Assembly: GCA_034522055.1 (NCBI GenBank)
Contig: JAXHLS010000002.1
Span: forward strand, 1,488,001 to 1,552,000
Source of the DNA: Gammaproteobacteria bacterium
Lineage (GTDB): Bacteria > Pseudomonadota > Gammaproteobacteria > JAABTG01
Length of the DNA: 64,000 nucleotides
Direction of reading: 5' to 3'
Shown: piece by piece, positions 32,211 to 40,958 of the stretch
How the letters are laid out: the number at the start of each line of letters is the position of its first letter
Numbering within the stretch: position 1 is the first letter of the stretch
The notes under the pieces: model-generated
Database searches by the model: none
Told to the model about the DNA's origin: nothing
Seen by the model: the letters and a program-made list of their open reading frames with translations, nothing else
Program-made: the position numbers and the translations under genes

Positions 32211-33680
32211 GTAAGCGCCTAGCGATCCCCAGTGTTGATCACCGCGTCACGGTGTTTTAGGGGATCACGTTCCACGGCAGCAGTGCCTCGAAGGCCTCGA
32301 CGGTAGTGGCCCTGGGGAGTTCGGCAAAGACGTGGCGCAGGTAGGTGTAGGGCTCGAGGCCGTTGGCTTTGGCGGTCTCGATGAGGGCGTAGAGGTTGGC
32401 GCTGGCGTTGGCGCCTTTGGGGGTGTTGGAGAAGAGCCAGTTTTTGCCGATGACGAAGGGGCGGATGGCGTTCTCGCAGCGGTTGTTGTCGGTGGCGAGG
32501 CGGCCGTCTTCAAGATAGCGGATGAGGCCGGGCCATTGGTGGGCGAGGTAGCCGAGGGCCGTGCCGGTGGCGGACTTCTCGGGTACTTGGGGCAAGGATT
32601 TGTCCAGCCAGGCTTTGAGTTCATGGATGACGGGCCGGGCTTCGGCCTGGTGGGCGGCATGGCGGTCCTCAGGCGAGGCATCCTTCCATGCGCGCTCGAT
32701 ACAATAGAGTTTCTGGATGAAGGCGAGTCCTTGGTGAGCCTTGCCGGTGCGGGCCTTGGCGCCCTTGCCCTGGGCGCGGATAGCCTCGTCGAATTTCCGC
32801 CGCGCATGGGCGAAGCAGCCGACGGCGGTGATGCCGGGGACGCGGGCCACGGCGCGATAAACCGCGTAGCCATCGGTCTGTAGATAGCCCTGGTAATCGG
32901 CCAGCACGCGCTGGGGCACGGCGCTGCTGCGTGAGGGATCGTAATCGTAGAGGATGACGGGCCGGCCCGGTGGCCCGCCCCGCTGTACCCAGAGGTAAGA
33001 TTGGGATTGGGCGCTCCGGCCGGGCTCCTTGAGCACTTGTACGGTGGTCTCATCCATCTGCAGGACATCGTAGCCCAACAGGGTGTCCCGCAGCAGGTTG
33101 ATGAGGGGCTGGACGAGGGCCCCGCAGGCCACCATCCAGTAAGCCAGAGTGGTCCGTGACAGCTCGATGCCGGCCCGTCCCAGGAGCGCGTGCTGGCGAT
33201 AGAGCGGCAGGGCATCCACGTATTTGGCGGTGGCCACGTAGGCCAGCAGGCCGGGGCTGGCCAGGGACTTCGGGATGGGCTGGGGCGGCATCGCTGCCTG
33301 GGCCACGCCCCCCGCTTGGCACTGCGGACAGGCGTAGCGGGGGCGGACGTGGCGCAGGACCTGGATCTTGGCGGGGATGATGTCGAGCTGCTCGCTGACA
33401 TCCTCGCCGATGGGGACCATCTCACCGCAACCACAGGGGCACTGTTTTTCCGCGTCCGGCACATCGTGGACGATGTCCACCCGCGGGAGCGCATCAGGCA
33501 AGCGTTGACGACCGGGCTTCTTACGGGCATGGGCCGGCACCGTGACGGCCTCATCGGCCGGTGCCTCGGGGGCTGGCCCCAAGTGACGCCCCAGCTCAGT
33601 AAGGGTCGCCTTACTCCCCGTGAGAAGCCCTTCCACGACCCTCACGACGGCCCTCACCCGGGCGCTTCAGGTTCACCTCC
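32211..33680 (-). mobile_element. IS66-family element, truncated at its 5' end
   Basis: The terminus GTAAGCGCC at 32211 matches IS66-type ends and lies just beyond the transposase stop. No matching inverted end or tnpA/tnpB genes are found beyond 33657, so only the tnpC part survives. The element interrupts an IS3 OrfA gene. Confidence 0.6.
32257..33657 (-). CDS. IS66-family transposase TnpC with a foreign N terminus
   Basis: 466 residues. From about residue 45 onward it is a standard IS66 TnpC: KPGRQRLPDALPRVDIVHDV, the zinc-ribbon-like CPCGCGEM and ACPQC, DDE-domain motifs (LQMDETTVQVL, YLQTDGYAVYRAV, CFAHARRKFDEA) and the NRCENAIRPFVIGKNWLFS signature. The first ~33 residues (VVRVVEGLLTGSKATLTELGRHL) instead resemble the N terminus of IS4-type transposases, and the usual IS66 N-terminal leucine-zipper region is missing. 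This implies an in-frame fusion of two elements; whether it still transposes is doubtful. Confidence 0.82.
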   Translation of the reverse strand: MRAVVRVVEGLLTGSKATLTELGRHLGPAPEAPADEAVTVPAHARKKPGRQRLPDALPRVDIVHDVPDAEKQCPCGCGEMVPIGEDVSEQLDIIPAKIQVLRHVRPRYACPQCQAGGVAQAAMPPQPIPKSLASPGLLAYVATAKYVDALPLYRQHALLGRAGIELSRTTLAYWMVACGALVQPLINLLRDTLLGYDVLQMDETTVQVLKEPGRSAQSQSYLWVQRGGPPGRPVILYDYDPSRSSAVPQRVLADYQGYLQTDGYAVYRAVARVPGITAVGCFAHARRKFDEAIRAQGKGAKARTGKAHQGLAFIQKLYCIERAWKDASPEDRHAAHQAEARPVIHELKAWLDKSLPQVPEKSATGTALGYLAHQWPGLIRYLEDGRLATDNNRCENAIRPFVIGKNWLFSNTPKGANASANLYALIETAKANGLEPYTYLRHVFAELPRATTVEAFEALLPWNVIP

Positions 33681-33784
33681 CTTGCCGGAGTGGCCCCACC
33701 AATCGGCGCCGAATGTCGCTTCCGGCCTTGCGACTGCCTGTCTCCCCGCATCCGTCTCGACACCGGCTGCTATCAGCCGAGCAT

Positions 33785-34963
33785 TCAAGATAAAAAGCGA
33801 CTCAACTGTGATACGGCGCACACATGCTTTACCGCGTACGCCTGGCCAACCTTCTGGATGTCCAGGATGTGCTGCACGGAGTCCATGACCTGCACGTGCT
33901 CCGGGTCGATGTCTGACAGGTTCAGAGCGTCCAGTCCAGACTGGCTTACGTCCGGATCATAACGAACATATGTGAACAGTTTCTGACCCGTCCAGTTCGG
34001 TAACCCCTTCTCGGGTGCCACCATATCCCCGATTTCGCGGTCTAGGACCGGACCGAACCGACATTCGCCCAGCATTCGGCACGCCATGTCCCAGCCCGCG
34101 CTGGCCGCATTCATAAGTGCCGAAGGAATGTTCTTCGCGTGGTCGAGCAGCCAGAGATCACGCGCCTGCAGATCAGGACGCGCCTTGGCGGCGGCGCCGG
34201 TTCCTACAGAGACCACCAGAAGCCGGTCCGTACCCATCGGCCAATCGACCTTGTAGGGAGCGGCGGTCGCCATCTGGAAGGCTAGGAATGCCGGATTGTT
34301 GTAGCTCGTCACGCCTCCGTCAACGAAGATGAACGGGTACTCCTGGTTGGTTCCGGGAGCGAAGGTCACGACTTCCGGGGGGAAAAAGGTTGGGGCGGCC
34401 GTACTCGCCCGCACCAGCTGCCAGAGGGGCAGGTCCAAATTGCAGTCCAGGCGCTGGCGCTGGTTGTACATGGCCCGAGGATTGTTGGAGACTGGCCACG
34501 GAGAGTCAGTCGTGTGATTCCGCAGAACCATCATGAGCAGAGTGCGCAGACCTGGGTCGCCCAGGGTGGCGGGCAGCGTGTCGCTCGCGTAGCCGAGGGC
34601 TTTGTTGAGCTCTGCGCGCAGCATCCTGGCAAGTGGCTCATCGTTGTAGCTGTAGCGCAGCCGATTGAAGAGAGACGCCTTATCAAACATCTGCTGCCCG
34701 CTGCTCACGTAGAAGGTGCGGATCTGATCCATTGACATTCCAGTGGAGACGCAGGTCGCAATCACTGCTCCTGTGCTGGTACCGCATACAAAGTCGAACC
34801 AGTCCGACAGAACCAAGTCCGCCTTGTCGAGTTGGGCGCGCAGATCCGATTCCAGTTTCGCGAGGATCTCCACGCTGATGAGCCCCAGGATACCGCCGCC
34901 GTCACAGGCGAGGATCTTTTTGGGACCATCGGATTCCAAACAGCTTTTCACATGCTCATTCAT
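33785..34963 (-). CDS. Patatin-like phospholipase, putative defence effector
   Basis: A 392-residue patatin/CapV-like lipid hydrolase. The oxyanion-hole glycines are at 22-24 (ACDGGGILGL), the nucleophile Ser63 is in GTSTG and the catalytic Asp215 is in FVDGG, so the Ser-Asp dyad is complete. Bacterial patatins of this type degrade membrane phospholipids and act as effectors of CBASS and related abortive-infection systems. No cyclic-nucleotide synthase is nearby; instead the upstream same-strand gene is an NDT/TPR/SLOG protein, which could provide the signal. The intergenic gap of 149 bp leaves co-transcription unproven. Confidence 0.87.
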   Translation of the reverse strand: MNEHVKSCLESDGPKKILACDGGGILGLISVEILAKLESDLRAQLDKADLVLSDWFDFVCGTSTGAVIATCVSTGMSMDQIRTFYVSSGQQMFDKASLFNRLRYSYNDEPLARMLRAELNKALGYASDTLPATLGDPGLRTLLMMVLRNHTTDSPWPVSNNPRAMYNQRQRLDCNLDLPLWQLVRASTAAPTFFPPEVVTFAPGTNQEYPFIFVDGGVTSYNNPAFLAFQMATAAPYKVDWPMGTDRLLVVSVGTGAAAKARPDLQARDLWLLDHAKNIPSALMNAASAGWDMACRMLGECRFGPVLDREIGDMVAPEKGLPNWTGQKLFTYVRYDPDVSQSGLDALNLSDIDPEHVQVMDSVQHILDIQKVGQAYAVKHVCAVSQLSRFLS

Positions 34964-35112
34964 AACCGGGGCTTCCGGAAACTGCGTGGGTCAAAGTAAC
35001 CGAATCTCTCATTTAAGGGTGAACGTCTCGGGGGGGCCGTGGCTACCTCTGCCGACCATCGACTTCTAAGACGCCGCGTGCCCACGATCCCTTGGCACGC
35101 TTCCGCACCTGA

Positions 35113-37098
35113 TCACAACTTCCGGGCATCGATCCAAGTCACCTCCCCCGTACGCTCCTTGACCTCGTTGTACAAATGCTCCGTGCCCCCCGGCTCGTCG
35201 CCTCCAGCGCCGTTCCAGAGACAAATGAAATGCAGCCTGTCCAGCCCCCAGGCCAGCGCTGTATAGAGGAGCCAGAGGTTGCAGCGCTCGTAGGGGTAGC
35301 CCTTTCCTACGCCTTTCGGAATCTCGCCGAGTGCCTCGGGCGCGGCGCGGATGGCTGCCGCGAGGTGCTTCCTGGCTTCCAGGTAACGGCCGCGCCACGT
35401 TTCGCCGCCACGCACCACGGATTTCTGAATGAACTCCGGCTCCCGGAACGGCTGAAGCCAGTGCACCTTTGTACCGCGCGCTTGGCAAGCCTCGGTAAAG
35501 AGCAGGTCGCCTCCGCAGGCGCCCTGGGTCAATGCCAGATCCGCAGGGCCGGCCCCATGTGCGTCCAGAGCCTCGGCGATGCGTTGCGCTGCGGCGGGCC
35601 CCTTCTCGGGCGAAAAACGCGGCTCCAGGCGATCCGGGGCGTCGATCATGTGCCCGCTGAACAAGAATACCCGCCGGGGTGTCCACTCGGAGTTCGGCTT
35701 GGTGAGGCGTTCCATTGCGCGCTCGAAAGCAGCCCGGCCGGCCTCAACAGCAGCGGGGCGAAAGCCAAGATCAACCAGGAGCTCCAGCTGCGAGCGGCTG
35801 GAGTCCAAGGCGAACCAGTCCTTGTCGTTGCGCGCGATCGCCTCTTTGTAAGCCGCAGTAACCTTCTCCGGGGTCCCTATCAGCACCTCGAGATCCCCAA
35901 GGGTTGCCAGTGCCCAGAAATGCTTGTGCTCGTCCGGCTCGTTCATCGCGGCGAAGCGCACCGCCCCGGCCAGCGCGCTCATCTCCGGCGCGTACCGTGC
36001 ATCGCCGGTGAGGTCCCGGTACAGGTGCATGAGCGTGAGCGCATTAATGCCCGAGTAGTAGTGGCGGGGATCGGCGCGAAAGCCCTGGGTGTAGCTGTAA
36101 ATGGCCGCGCGCAGCAGCGCATCCTCGTAGGCGGCGTCGCCGCGCATCTCCTCCTCCGTGCGGCCGTGCTGGCGCCAGACCCTGGTCCAGGTATCCTTGT
36201 CTACCCGTCCCAACAGGGCCCAAAACTCCACGTGCTCCGGGTGTTTCGCCAAAGCGCCTCGGTAGTGGGCGCGCGCGCGTTCCGGCGAGTGACCATGTGC
36301 ACCAGCCAATGCGAGCCGCTGGAGGCACATGCCCTGCTCCTCCAGCCCCGTTAGGTTATCCGGCTCGATCTTCAACCCGCGCTCGAGCTGCTCAAGAGCA
36401 AAGTCGAAGTGACTAACTTTGCGCAGCGCCTGCCCGGCGCGGATCCAGGCTTCGGCACGGAATGCGGCGACCGGCGCCTCGTCCGCCAGCACGAGAATGT
36501 CCCCCACGCAGCGGTACTTACAGGCCAACTCCACCCGGAGCTCCCAGTCGTCATAGCGCTCCCAGAAGTCGCGCGCGTCGCCGATCCGCAAAGTCTTCCA
36601 GTCGGGCTCCTGCAGATGTGGCAGCAAATGATAGACCGGGCTCTGCTTGCGGCCGTGCCAGGACTCGAGAGTCTTCTCGACCATACCCTTGAGCTTTGCC
36701 TTGTCCTCCTCAACCGTCACCGGGTCCGGCGCGCCGTCCTTGAGCCCGTAGCGCAGCTTGCGGTCGGTGTAGACGTCGAAAGCCGTAGGGATCGCCCCAC
36801 TGGAGATCAGCACCACGCCGCGGGCGCGCAGGCCGTGCCGCACCCCCAGCTCGTACCAGACATTGGGGTTGTCCGCGCTGAGGTCCGCGACCACCAGGTC
36901 CGCGATCAGCAGTTCCTGGAACATGTCCGCGCGGATGTCGCCAGCCCGCTGTTCCTGGTCGGCGCGGAAAACCTCAAGGCCCGCGGCCTCGAGGGCAGGC
37001 CGGATAAGCTCCTTGTAGACGCGGTTGAAATCGACCTCGGCACCCTGCCGGTTCGTTTTCATGCCGAAAGGCATTGCGATGAATGCGTGCAGCTTCAT
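35113..37098 (-). CDS. NDT-like / TPR-sensor / SLOG domain protein, putative nucleotide-signalling defence protein
   Basis: 661 residues. Residues 1-110 form a nucleoside-2-deoxyribosyltransferase-like Rossmann domain (FIAMPFG, FRADQEQRAGDIRADMFQ, LIADLVVADLSADNPNVWYELG, with a conserved Glu near 83). Residues about 170-450 are helical repeats resembling the TRAFs-binding/TPR-S module. Residues about 470-650 look like a SLOG domain (RRVFLFSGHMID, LTQGACGGDLLFTEA). In published conflict-system surveys, SLOG and NDT-like domains bind or cleave nucleotide signals. The ATG at 37098 is preferred because GGGAAG then sits 6 nt upstream. Confidence 0.78.
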   Translation of the reverse strand: MKLHAFIAMPFGMKTNRQGAEVDFNRVYKELIRPALEAAGLEVFRADQEQRAGDIRADMFQELLIADLVVADLSADNPNVWYELGVRHGLRARGVVLISSGAIPTAFDVYTDRKLRYGLKDGAPDPVTVEEDKAKLKGMVEKTLESWHGRKQSPVYHLLPHLQEPDWKTLRIGDARDFWERYDDWELRVELACKYRCVGDILVLADEAPVAAFRAEAWIRAGQALRKVSHFDFALEQLERGLKIEPDNLTGLEEQGMCLQRLALAGAHGHSPERARAHYRGALAKHPEHVEFWALLGRVDKDTWTRVWRQHGRTEEEMRGDAAYEDALLRAAIYSYTQGFRADPRHYYSGINALTLMHLYRDLTGDARYAPEMSALAGAVRFAAMNEPDEHKHFWALATLGDLEVLIGTPEKVTAAYKEAIARNDKDWFALDSSRSQLELLVDLGFRPAAVEAGRAAFERAMERLTKPNSEWTPRRVFLFSGHMIDAPDRLEPRFSPEKGPAAAQRIAEALDAHGAGPADLALTQGACGGDLLFTEACQARGTKVHWLQPFREPEFIQKSVVRGGETWRGRYLEARKHLAAAIRAAPEALGEIPKGVGKGYPYERCNLWLLYTALAWGLDRLHFICLWNGAGGDEPGGTEHLYNEVKERTGEVTWIDARKL

Positions 37099-37238
37099 GG
37101 TCATCTTCCCTGCAGGGCTATGCCCCCTCGCCTCCAGTTGGCAAAGCTACGGGGCCTTCGCCCATGCGTTCTGTGAGAGGCTCGGTTCAGGGCGGGTCGT
37201 AGTCACGGTGAGCGGTCGCCGGGCAATGGAGCATTGCC

Positions 37239-37760
37239 TCAACCCCTGACTGACGGCTCCTTCAACAGCCGCTCGGCGAGCTCGATGCAGACGCCGACGC
37301 CGGATGAAGTGAAGCTAATATCGAGGCGCTGCATATTTTTGCGCAGACCGAAGGGCTCGTGCACTCCCGGGCCTATAACCGCAGGGAGGGGCTTGACGGT
37401 GAAAGCGTTCCAAGTGTCTTTATAGAGGACGTGCAGCCCCCACGGAAGGTGCTGGCGGTGGGCCACCGGCAGCGACCTGTCGAAGACGCACCTTGCCCGA
37501 GCGTAGGGCTCGGTTTTCTCATCGAGGGGGATACCCGAGGACTTCGCGGTAAAGAGGACTTGCTGAGTAAACCGGGAGGCCTGCTCGGTCTCGGCGGCCT
37601 CGGACGTGATATTTGCGTCGCGTCTACCGATGACGAAGTAGGGGGAGGCCACGGCATCGCTAACTGTGATCATGCCCTTCTCGACGTTTGCAAAGGATAC
37701 CGACAGTACCGCCGCCTGGATTACCAGCAGCGTGCTGGTTATGGGATTCCATTTCCGCAT
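37239..37760 (-). CDS. Small exported protein of unknown function in the defence-like island
   Basis: 173 residues from the ATG at 37760, which has an excellent GGAGGGAGGAG site upstream. An N-terminal hydrophobic segment (ITSTLLVIQAAVLSVSFA) looks like a signal peptide or anchor. The rest is mixed alpha/beta with a LHVLYKDTWNAFTV stretch faintly reminiscent of M48-type peptidase cores, but no HExxH is present and I do not assign that family. It is on the same strand as the NDT/SLOG and patatin genes, 140 bp upstream of the former. Confidence 0.6.
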   Translation of the reverse strand: MRKWNPITSTLLVIQAAVLSVSFANVEKGMITVSDAVASPYFVIGRRDANITSEAAETEQASRFTQQVLFTAKSSGIPLDEKTEPYARARCVFDRSLPVAHRQHLPWGLHVLYKDTWNAFTVKPLPAVIGPGVHEPFGLRKNMQRLDISFTSSGVGVCIELAERLLKEPSVRG

Positions 37761-37989
37761 TTCTCCTCCCTCCACCTTGCTCCCTCCAGGAGCTCCTATG
37801 CGCCTTCGCGATCGTGTTCGCGGGCTGAGCACTACATTCCCCTTCCTGGATCTCCAAATCGCATAATGATCAATTCTGCTATGTCTGACACCATCCCACA
37901 AGGCTAGAGGCAGGCTACGCATGGCTGTCGGCGATGGAAAGCATGGGTCTTGGACTTCACACTAAGCCGCAATCTCCCGGAATGAGGAC

Positions 37990-38309
37990 CCTCGGATTAA
38001 GGGTGAGTTTCTGCACGGCGGAGCTCTTCCTCTACCAGCAGGGGCGTGGAAACCACCACCCCCGCAGGAGAGGCCATGTTCCAGATGCTGGGAGTGTTCG
38101 CCTAGTTCGAGCGCGCGATGATCCAGGACAGGGTCAGGGCAGGCCTGGAGCGCGCTAAGAACCAGGGCAAGCAGTTGAGCCGGCCCAACGTCCAGCCCCA
38201 GGTCGAGGAGGCCATACGTGTCGCCAGGGTCGAGGGCAAGGGGATTCTGAAGATCGCCCGGGAGCTTGGGGTTGGCGTCAGCGTCGTCCAGAGGATGGTA
38301 GCGGAGTAG
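37990..38309 (+). pseudogene. Serine resolvase/invertase remnant
   Basis: Across one frameshift (near 38045) and one in-frame TAG (38103), the DNA encodes ELFLYQQG, VETTTPAGEAMFQMLGVFA, FERAMIQDRVRAGLERAKNQ and a C-terminal helix-turn-helix ILKIARELGVGVSVVQRM. This is the middle and end of a Tn3-type resolvase. The catalytic Ser-bearing N terminus is missing. It is an inactive relic of a transposon that may have brought in the flanking genes. Confidence 0.7.
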
Positions 38310-38331
38310 CCGATGAGGCCCGCTCAGGACA

Positions 38332-38351
38332 TACTGTATGTATATACGACT
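38332..38351 (+). promoter_or_regulatory. LexA (SOS) box candidate
   Basis: TACTGTATGTATATACGACT matches the enterobacterial LexA consensus (CTGT, AT-rich core, ACAG) except for the last bases of the right arm. It lies 14 bp before the preferred start of the next gene. Confidence 0.45.
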
Positions 38352-38364
38352 TCTGGACCCATCC

Positions 38365-38685
38365 ATGCAGTTTCGTGTTCATCCCCTTCGCTATCGAGGC
38401 CGCCGTCGGCGCTGGCGCGACGTGACGAACTCCGAGCCCTTCGTCGGTGTGCTTCTCACCCACGTTCAGTCATCGAAGGCTGGAGTGCCTGTCCGAGTCG
38501 CGACCTTGAAGAACCCTCTCGCATCCGCCGGCGATGCGCTGCTCCCCCCGCTTTACGAGCCCGTCCAGGTGCCTGTCGGCCCAACCTCCCTGCGGATGCG
38601 GGGTATTGAGCACGCAAACGGAACCGCCATCCTCCAGGAGTGGTTCTGCGAGGAGGATGAGCCAACGACGTCTCCTGCGCCTTAG
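38365..38685 (+). CDS. Hypothetical protein, possibly SOS-regulated
   Basis: About 106 residues. The frame opens at 38338, but that ATG lies inside the LexA-like box, so the next ATG (38365) is preferred. The product has a basic N terminus (RYRGRRRRWRD) and a second half with VPVRVATLKNPLASAGDALL and GTAILQEWFCEED. I recognise no domain. Position after a resolvase relic and the SOS-box candidate suggest a damage-inducible mobile gene; both points are inference. Confidence 0.5.
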   Translation: MQFRVHPLRYRGRRRRWRDVTNSEPFVGVLLTHVQSSKAGVPVRVATLKNPLASAGDALLPPLYEPVQVPVGPTSLRMRGIEHANGTAILQEWFCEEDEPTTSPAP

Positions 38686-38822
38686 ATCGACCTTCGACGC
38701 CAGCGCACGCCTTCATAGGAAGCCGGGTCGTAAATAGTTGCGCTTATGGGAAAAGCGTGACCTAACGCGGGGCTGACTCGCGGAAGTGTGCGAACGTCGG
38801 TACTAGCGCAACGTCATGCCTT

Positions 38823-39842
38823 TCAATCAATCTCGTGTCGGATGGTGTGCTCGACCGTACGGTGTCCGATCACCACGTTCCCAGCCAGCAGAACTACGTT
38901 CCTTTTGTTCTGCTCCCCATCTTCATCCTTGAAGGTCAGCTCTTCGCCCTTATTTCGGATATTACTAAATGCGTTCGTGCCCGGGTCGTACATTGCATCG
39001 CCTTTTAGGGTCAGGATCCCATTCGTCCGTCCTGCTCCGCTCTTATCCGATGCGTTGTACGTAATTTGAAAATCCACATACAGCGCCCGCGGATCCTCGG
39101 TGACGAAAGACGCGGTCTGTAGCGTTGGATCACCTTCAATGGCGAATCCATTTCGCTCCAGCATATTGTCGACAGACTCCCTTGTTTCAACGAGAAACTG
39201 ATGAACTAGGGCCTCGTGATTCAATTGCGCTGGTTCTGTGATTTTCTCCAGCAGATCGTTCAATGATGGATAAATTGTTAGTTCATTTTCTCCCATATCC
39301 GATCCTGCGCGAAGATTCGGCGCAAGCCCACTGTGGTAGTTCCGTCCCGAGTAAAATCCCTTGTCCGCCGTAACTAATGCGACATGATCTCTCTCTAACA
39401 ATTCTAAACAGTCCGCCCATACAACACTATCCTTAAATTGCTGGTCCTTCGGACCGTTCGGTGGCTCACCGGCAATGACTGCCGACAGAGCGCGCTCCGC
39501 GCTTTGTAATGTAAATGGCACGTCCGCCAACTTGACTCCGAGATCATCGAATAGCGCATTGACTTTGTCGTCGATCTCATCAGGCGTTGGAAGCACGACT
39601 TCTTTTAGTCTCCCAAAAACCGATAATAACGTTGTATGGTTCTTATCGATATTGCCACGCGCCTCATTGAGGGACTTGCGCAAGTTAAATATCACCTCAC
39701 GCTTAATGACTTCAGGAAGGGCGATCACTGCGCCTTTTTGATTAGCAAAGTACTTCAGTGCCGCACCCCGGGCCGAGCTCAAGCCAAGTTCCGCATACCA
39801 AATGTTTGTGTCGAGGACGATATACATTTTGTACTTTGGCAC
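38823..39842 (-). CDS. PIN-domain (DUF4935-like) ribonuclease candidate
   Basis: 339 residues. The N-terminal PIN domain has its acidic residues: Asp11 (YIVLDTNIW), Glu44, Asp138 and Asp144 (KDSVVWADCLELL) and Asp160 (LVTADKGF). A C-terminal part of about 130 residues (DPRALYVDFQITYNASDKSG, then NGILTLKG) looks like a beta-rich accessory domain. PIN proteins of this size (PIN_12/DUF4935) occur in defence islands and are not typical VapC toxins; no antitoxin is adjacent. The GTG start at 39842 has AGGA 6-8 nt upstream. The gene is much more AT-rich than the ICE backbone. Confidence 0.78.
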   Translation of the reverse strand: MPKYKMYIVLDTNIWYAELGLSSARGAALKYFANQKGAVIALPEVIKREVIFNLRKSLNEARGNIDKNHTTLLSVFGRLKEVVLPTPDEIDDKVNALFDDLGVKLADVPFTLQSAERALSAVIAGEPPNGPKDQQFKDSVVWADCLELLERDHVALVTADKGFYSGRNYHSGLAPNLRAGSDMGENELTIYPSLNDLLEKITEPAQLNHEALVHQFLVETRESVDNMLERNGFAIEGDPTLQTASFVTEDPRALYVDFQITYNASDKSGAGRTNGILTLKGDAMYDPGTNAFSNIRNKGEELTFKDEDGEQNKRNVVLLAGNVVIGHRTVEHTIRHEID

Positions 39843-40053
39843 TAAATCCTATTGCAAAAACAATTCGATAGTAGGCCACATGTGTCGTATGAGCCCCCGT
39901 CCGATTCGCCGCGTATTGAGCCGTCCGGTAAGGAAACGAGCATGTCAAGCATGCCCCACCGCCTGGTTCTAACTCAAGACAGGACGTGCCCCGGTCCAAG
40001 TTTCGGTTCTAGAACTAGCGAAACCTTTCAGGAATGCCTTTCTACCCGCGTAC

Positions 40054-40260
40054 TCATCGGGGCGCTGGCGGACCATCATCGGGCACCAGCCACGGCGCGC
40101 CTGTCTGGATGCGTTGATAAATCTCCTCCCGATGCACCTGGACGTCCCGGGGTGCCTCCACCCCAATTCGCACCTGATTCGCCTTCACCCCGAGCACGGT
40201 CACGGTGATGTTGTCGTTGATGCGCAGGGCTTCGCCTACGCGGCGGGTGAGTATAAGCAT
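40054..40260 (-). CDS. csrA: CsrA family RNA-binding regulator, element-borne
   Basis: 68 residues, starting [20 protein letters not shown], with [22 protein letters not shown]: the complete CsrA/RsmA core including the RNA-binding Leu4/Arg6 strand and the Arg44-region (VHREEI). An AGGAGG lies directly upstream. CsrA binds GGA motifs in mRNA leaders. Its place in the accessory region near the tRNA end recalls the lvrC-type CsrA of Legionella ICEs, so it probably regulates element functions or interferes with host CsrA control. Confidence 0.88.
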   Translation of the reverse strand: MLILTRRVGEALRINDNITVTVLGVKANQVRIGVEAPRDVQVHREEIYQRIQTGAPWLVPDDGPPAPR

Positions 40261-40302
40261 GGTTGCCTCCTTGGCTGTTGCGTTGCTCTGGGATCGCGGC
40301 CG

Positions 40303-40790
40303 CTACCTCCGACACCATTCCCACTGTGGGAGCGGGTTGGATGCCTCCCACAATCCCCTGCCGGCCTCCCGGGCAGAGGCCTCCGCCTTAAGGAGCGGCT
40401 GGCGATAGGGAGCCTTGGCGTACTTCCGGTAGACCCAGGCGGCGCCGTCCGCCACGAGCTCGAGGTTAATCCAGTCTTCGCCATCGTAAAGGTGGGCCAC
40501 GGTTCGGCCGTAGCGGTCTACCGTGATGGTAGTCGCGCACAGGATGCGGTCATAAGCGAGCCGGGCCAGTAACTTGGTGGCCTCGCGGCCGTAGGGCTGA
40601 TCGCGTTCGGGGGTATCGATGTCGGCGAGGCTAATCTTCACTGGCTGCGCCTGGGGAGTCTCTGCCAAGTGCAGGGTGTCGCCGTACACCACCCGCGCTA
40701 CCTTGTGCCGCGCATGTCGCACTGCGGGGCAGCCTGGGCCGCCAGGGAGAGGGCCCAGAGGAGAAAGGCGCTGGTGGTGCGGAAGGGCAT
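40303..40790 (-). pseudogene. Thermonuclease (SNase-like) gene with a frameshift
   Basis: The SNase domain is well preserved: VARVVYGDTLHL, ADIDTPERDQPYGREATKLL, TVDRYGRTVAHLY and a final EAGRGLWE. The expected signal peptide, MPFRTTSAFLLWALSLAAQA, starts at 40790 in another frame; the two join near 40710 around CDMRGT, where a one-base change breaks the gene. A sequencing or assembly error is the main alternative. Such secreted nucleases are common next to ICE ends. Confidence 0.7.
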
Positions 40791-40958
40791 GCTGGCGTCC
40801 TTGCTGGCTGTGGTTCGGAGAGAGTACCCCACGGGGATAGTGGCGGCCAAGATCGCCAGAGGGTGCCCTGCTAAGACGTTGTTTCTCGTCCCGCTTTGAT
40901 CTCATTCAGGGAATACCGGGACGCGTTTGCCCAACGGTCGTCATAGGTGCGTAAGCGT

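Noticed and set aside
37239-37760. M48-type metallopeptidase assignment
   Set aside because: Only a short WNAFTV-like stretch is suggestive, and no HExxH zinc motif is present.
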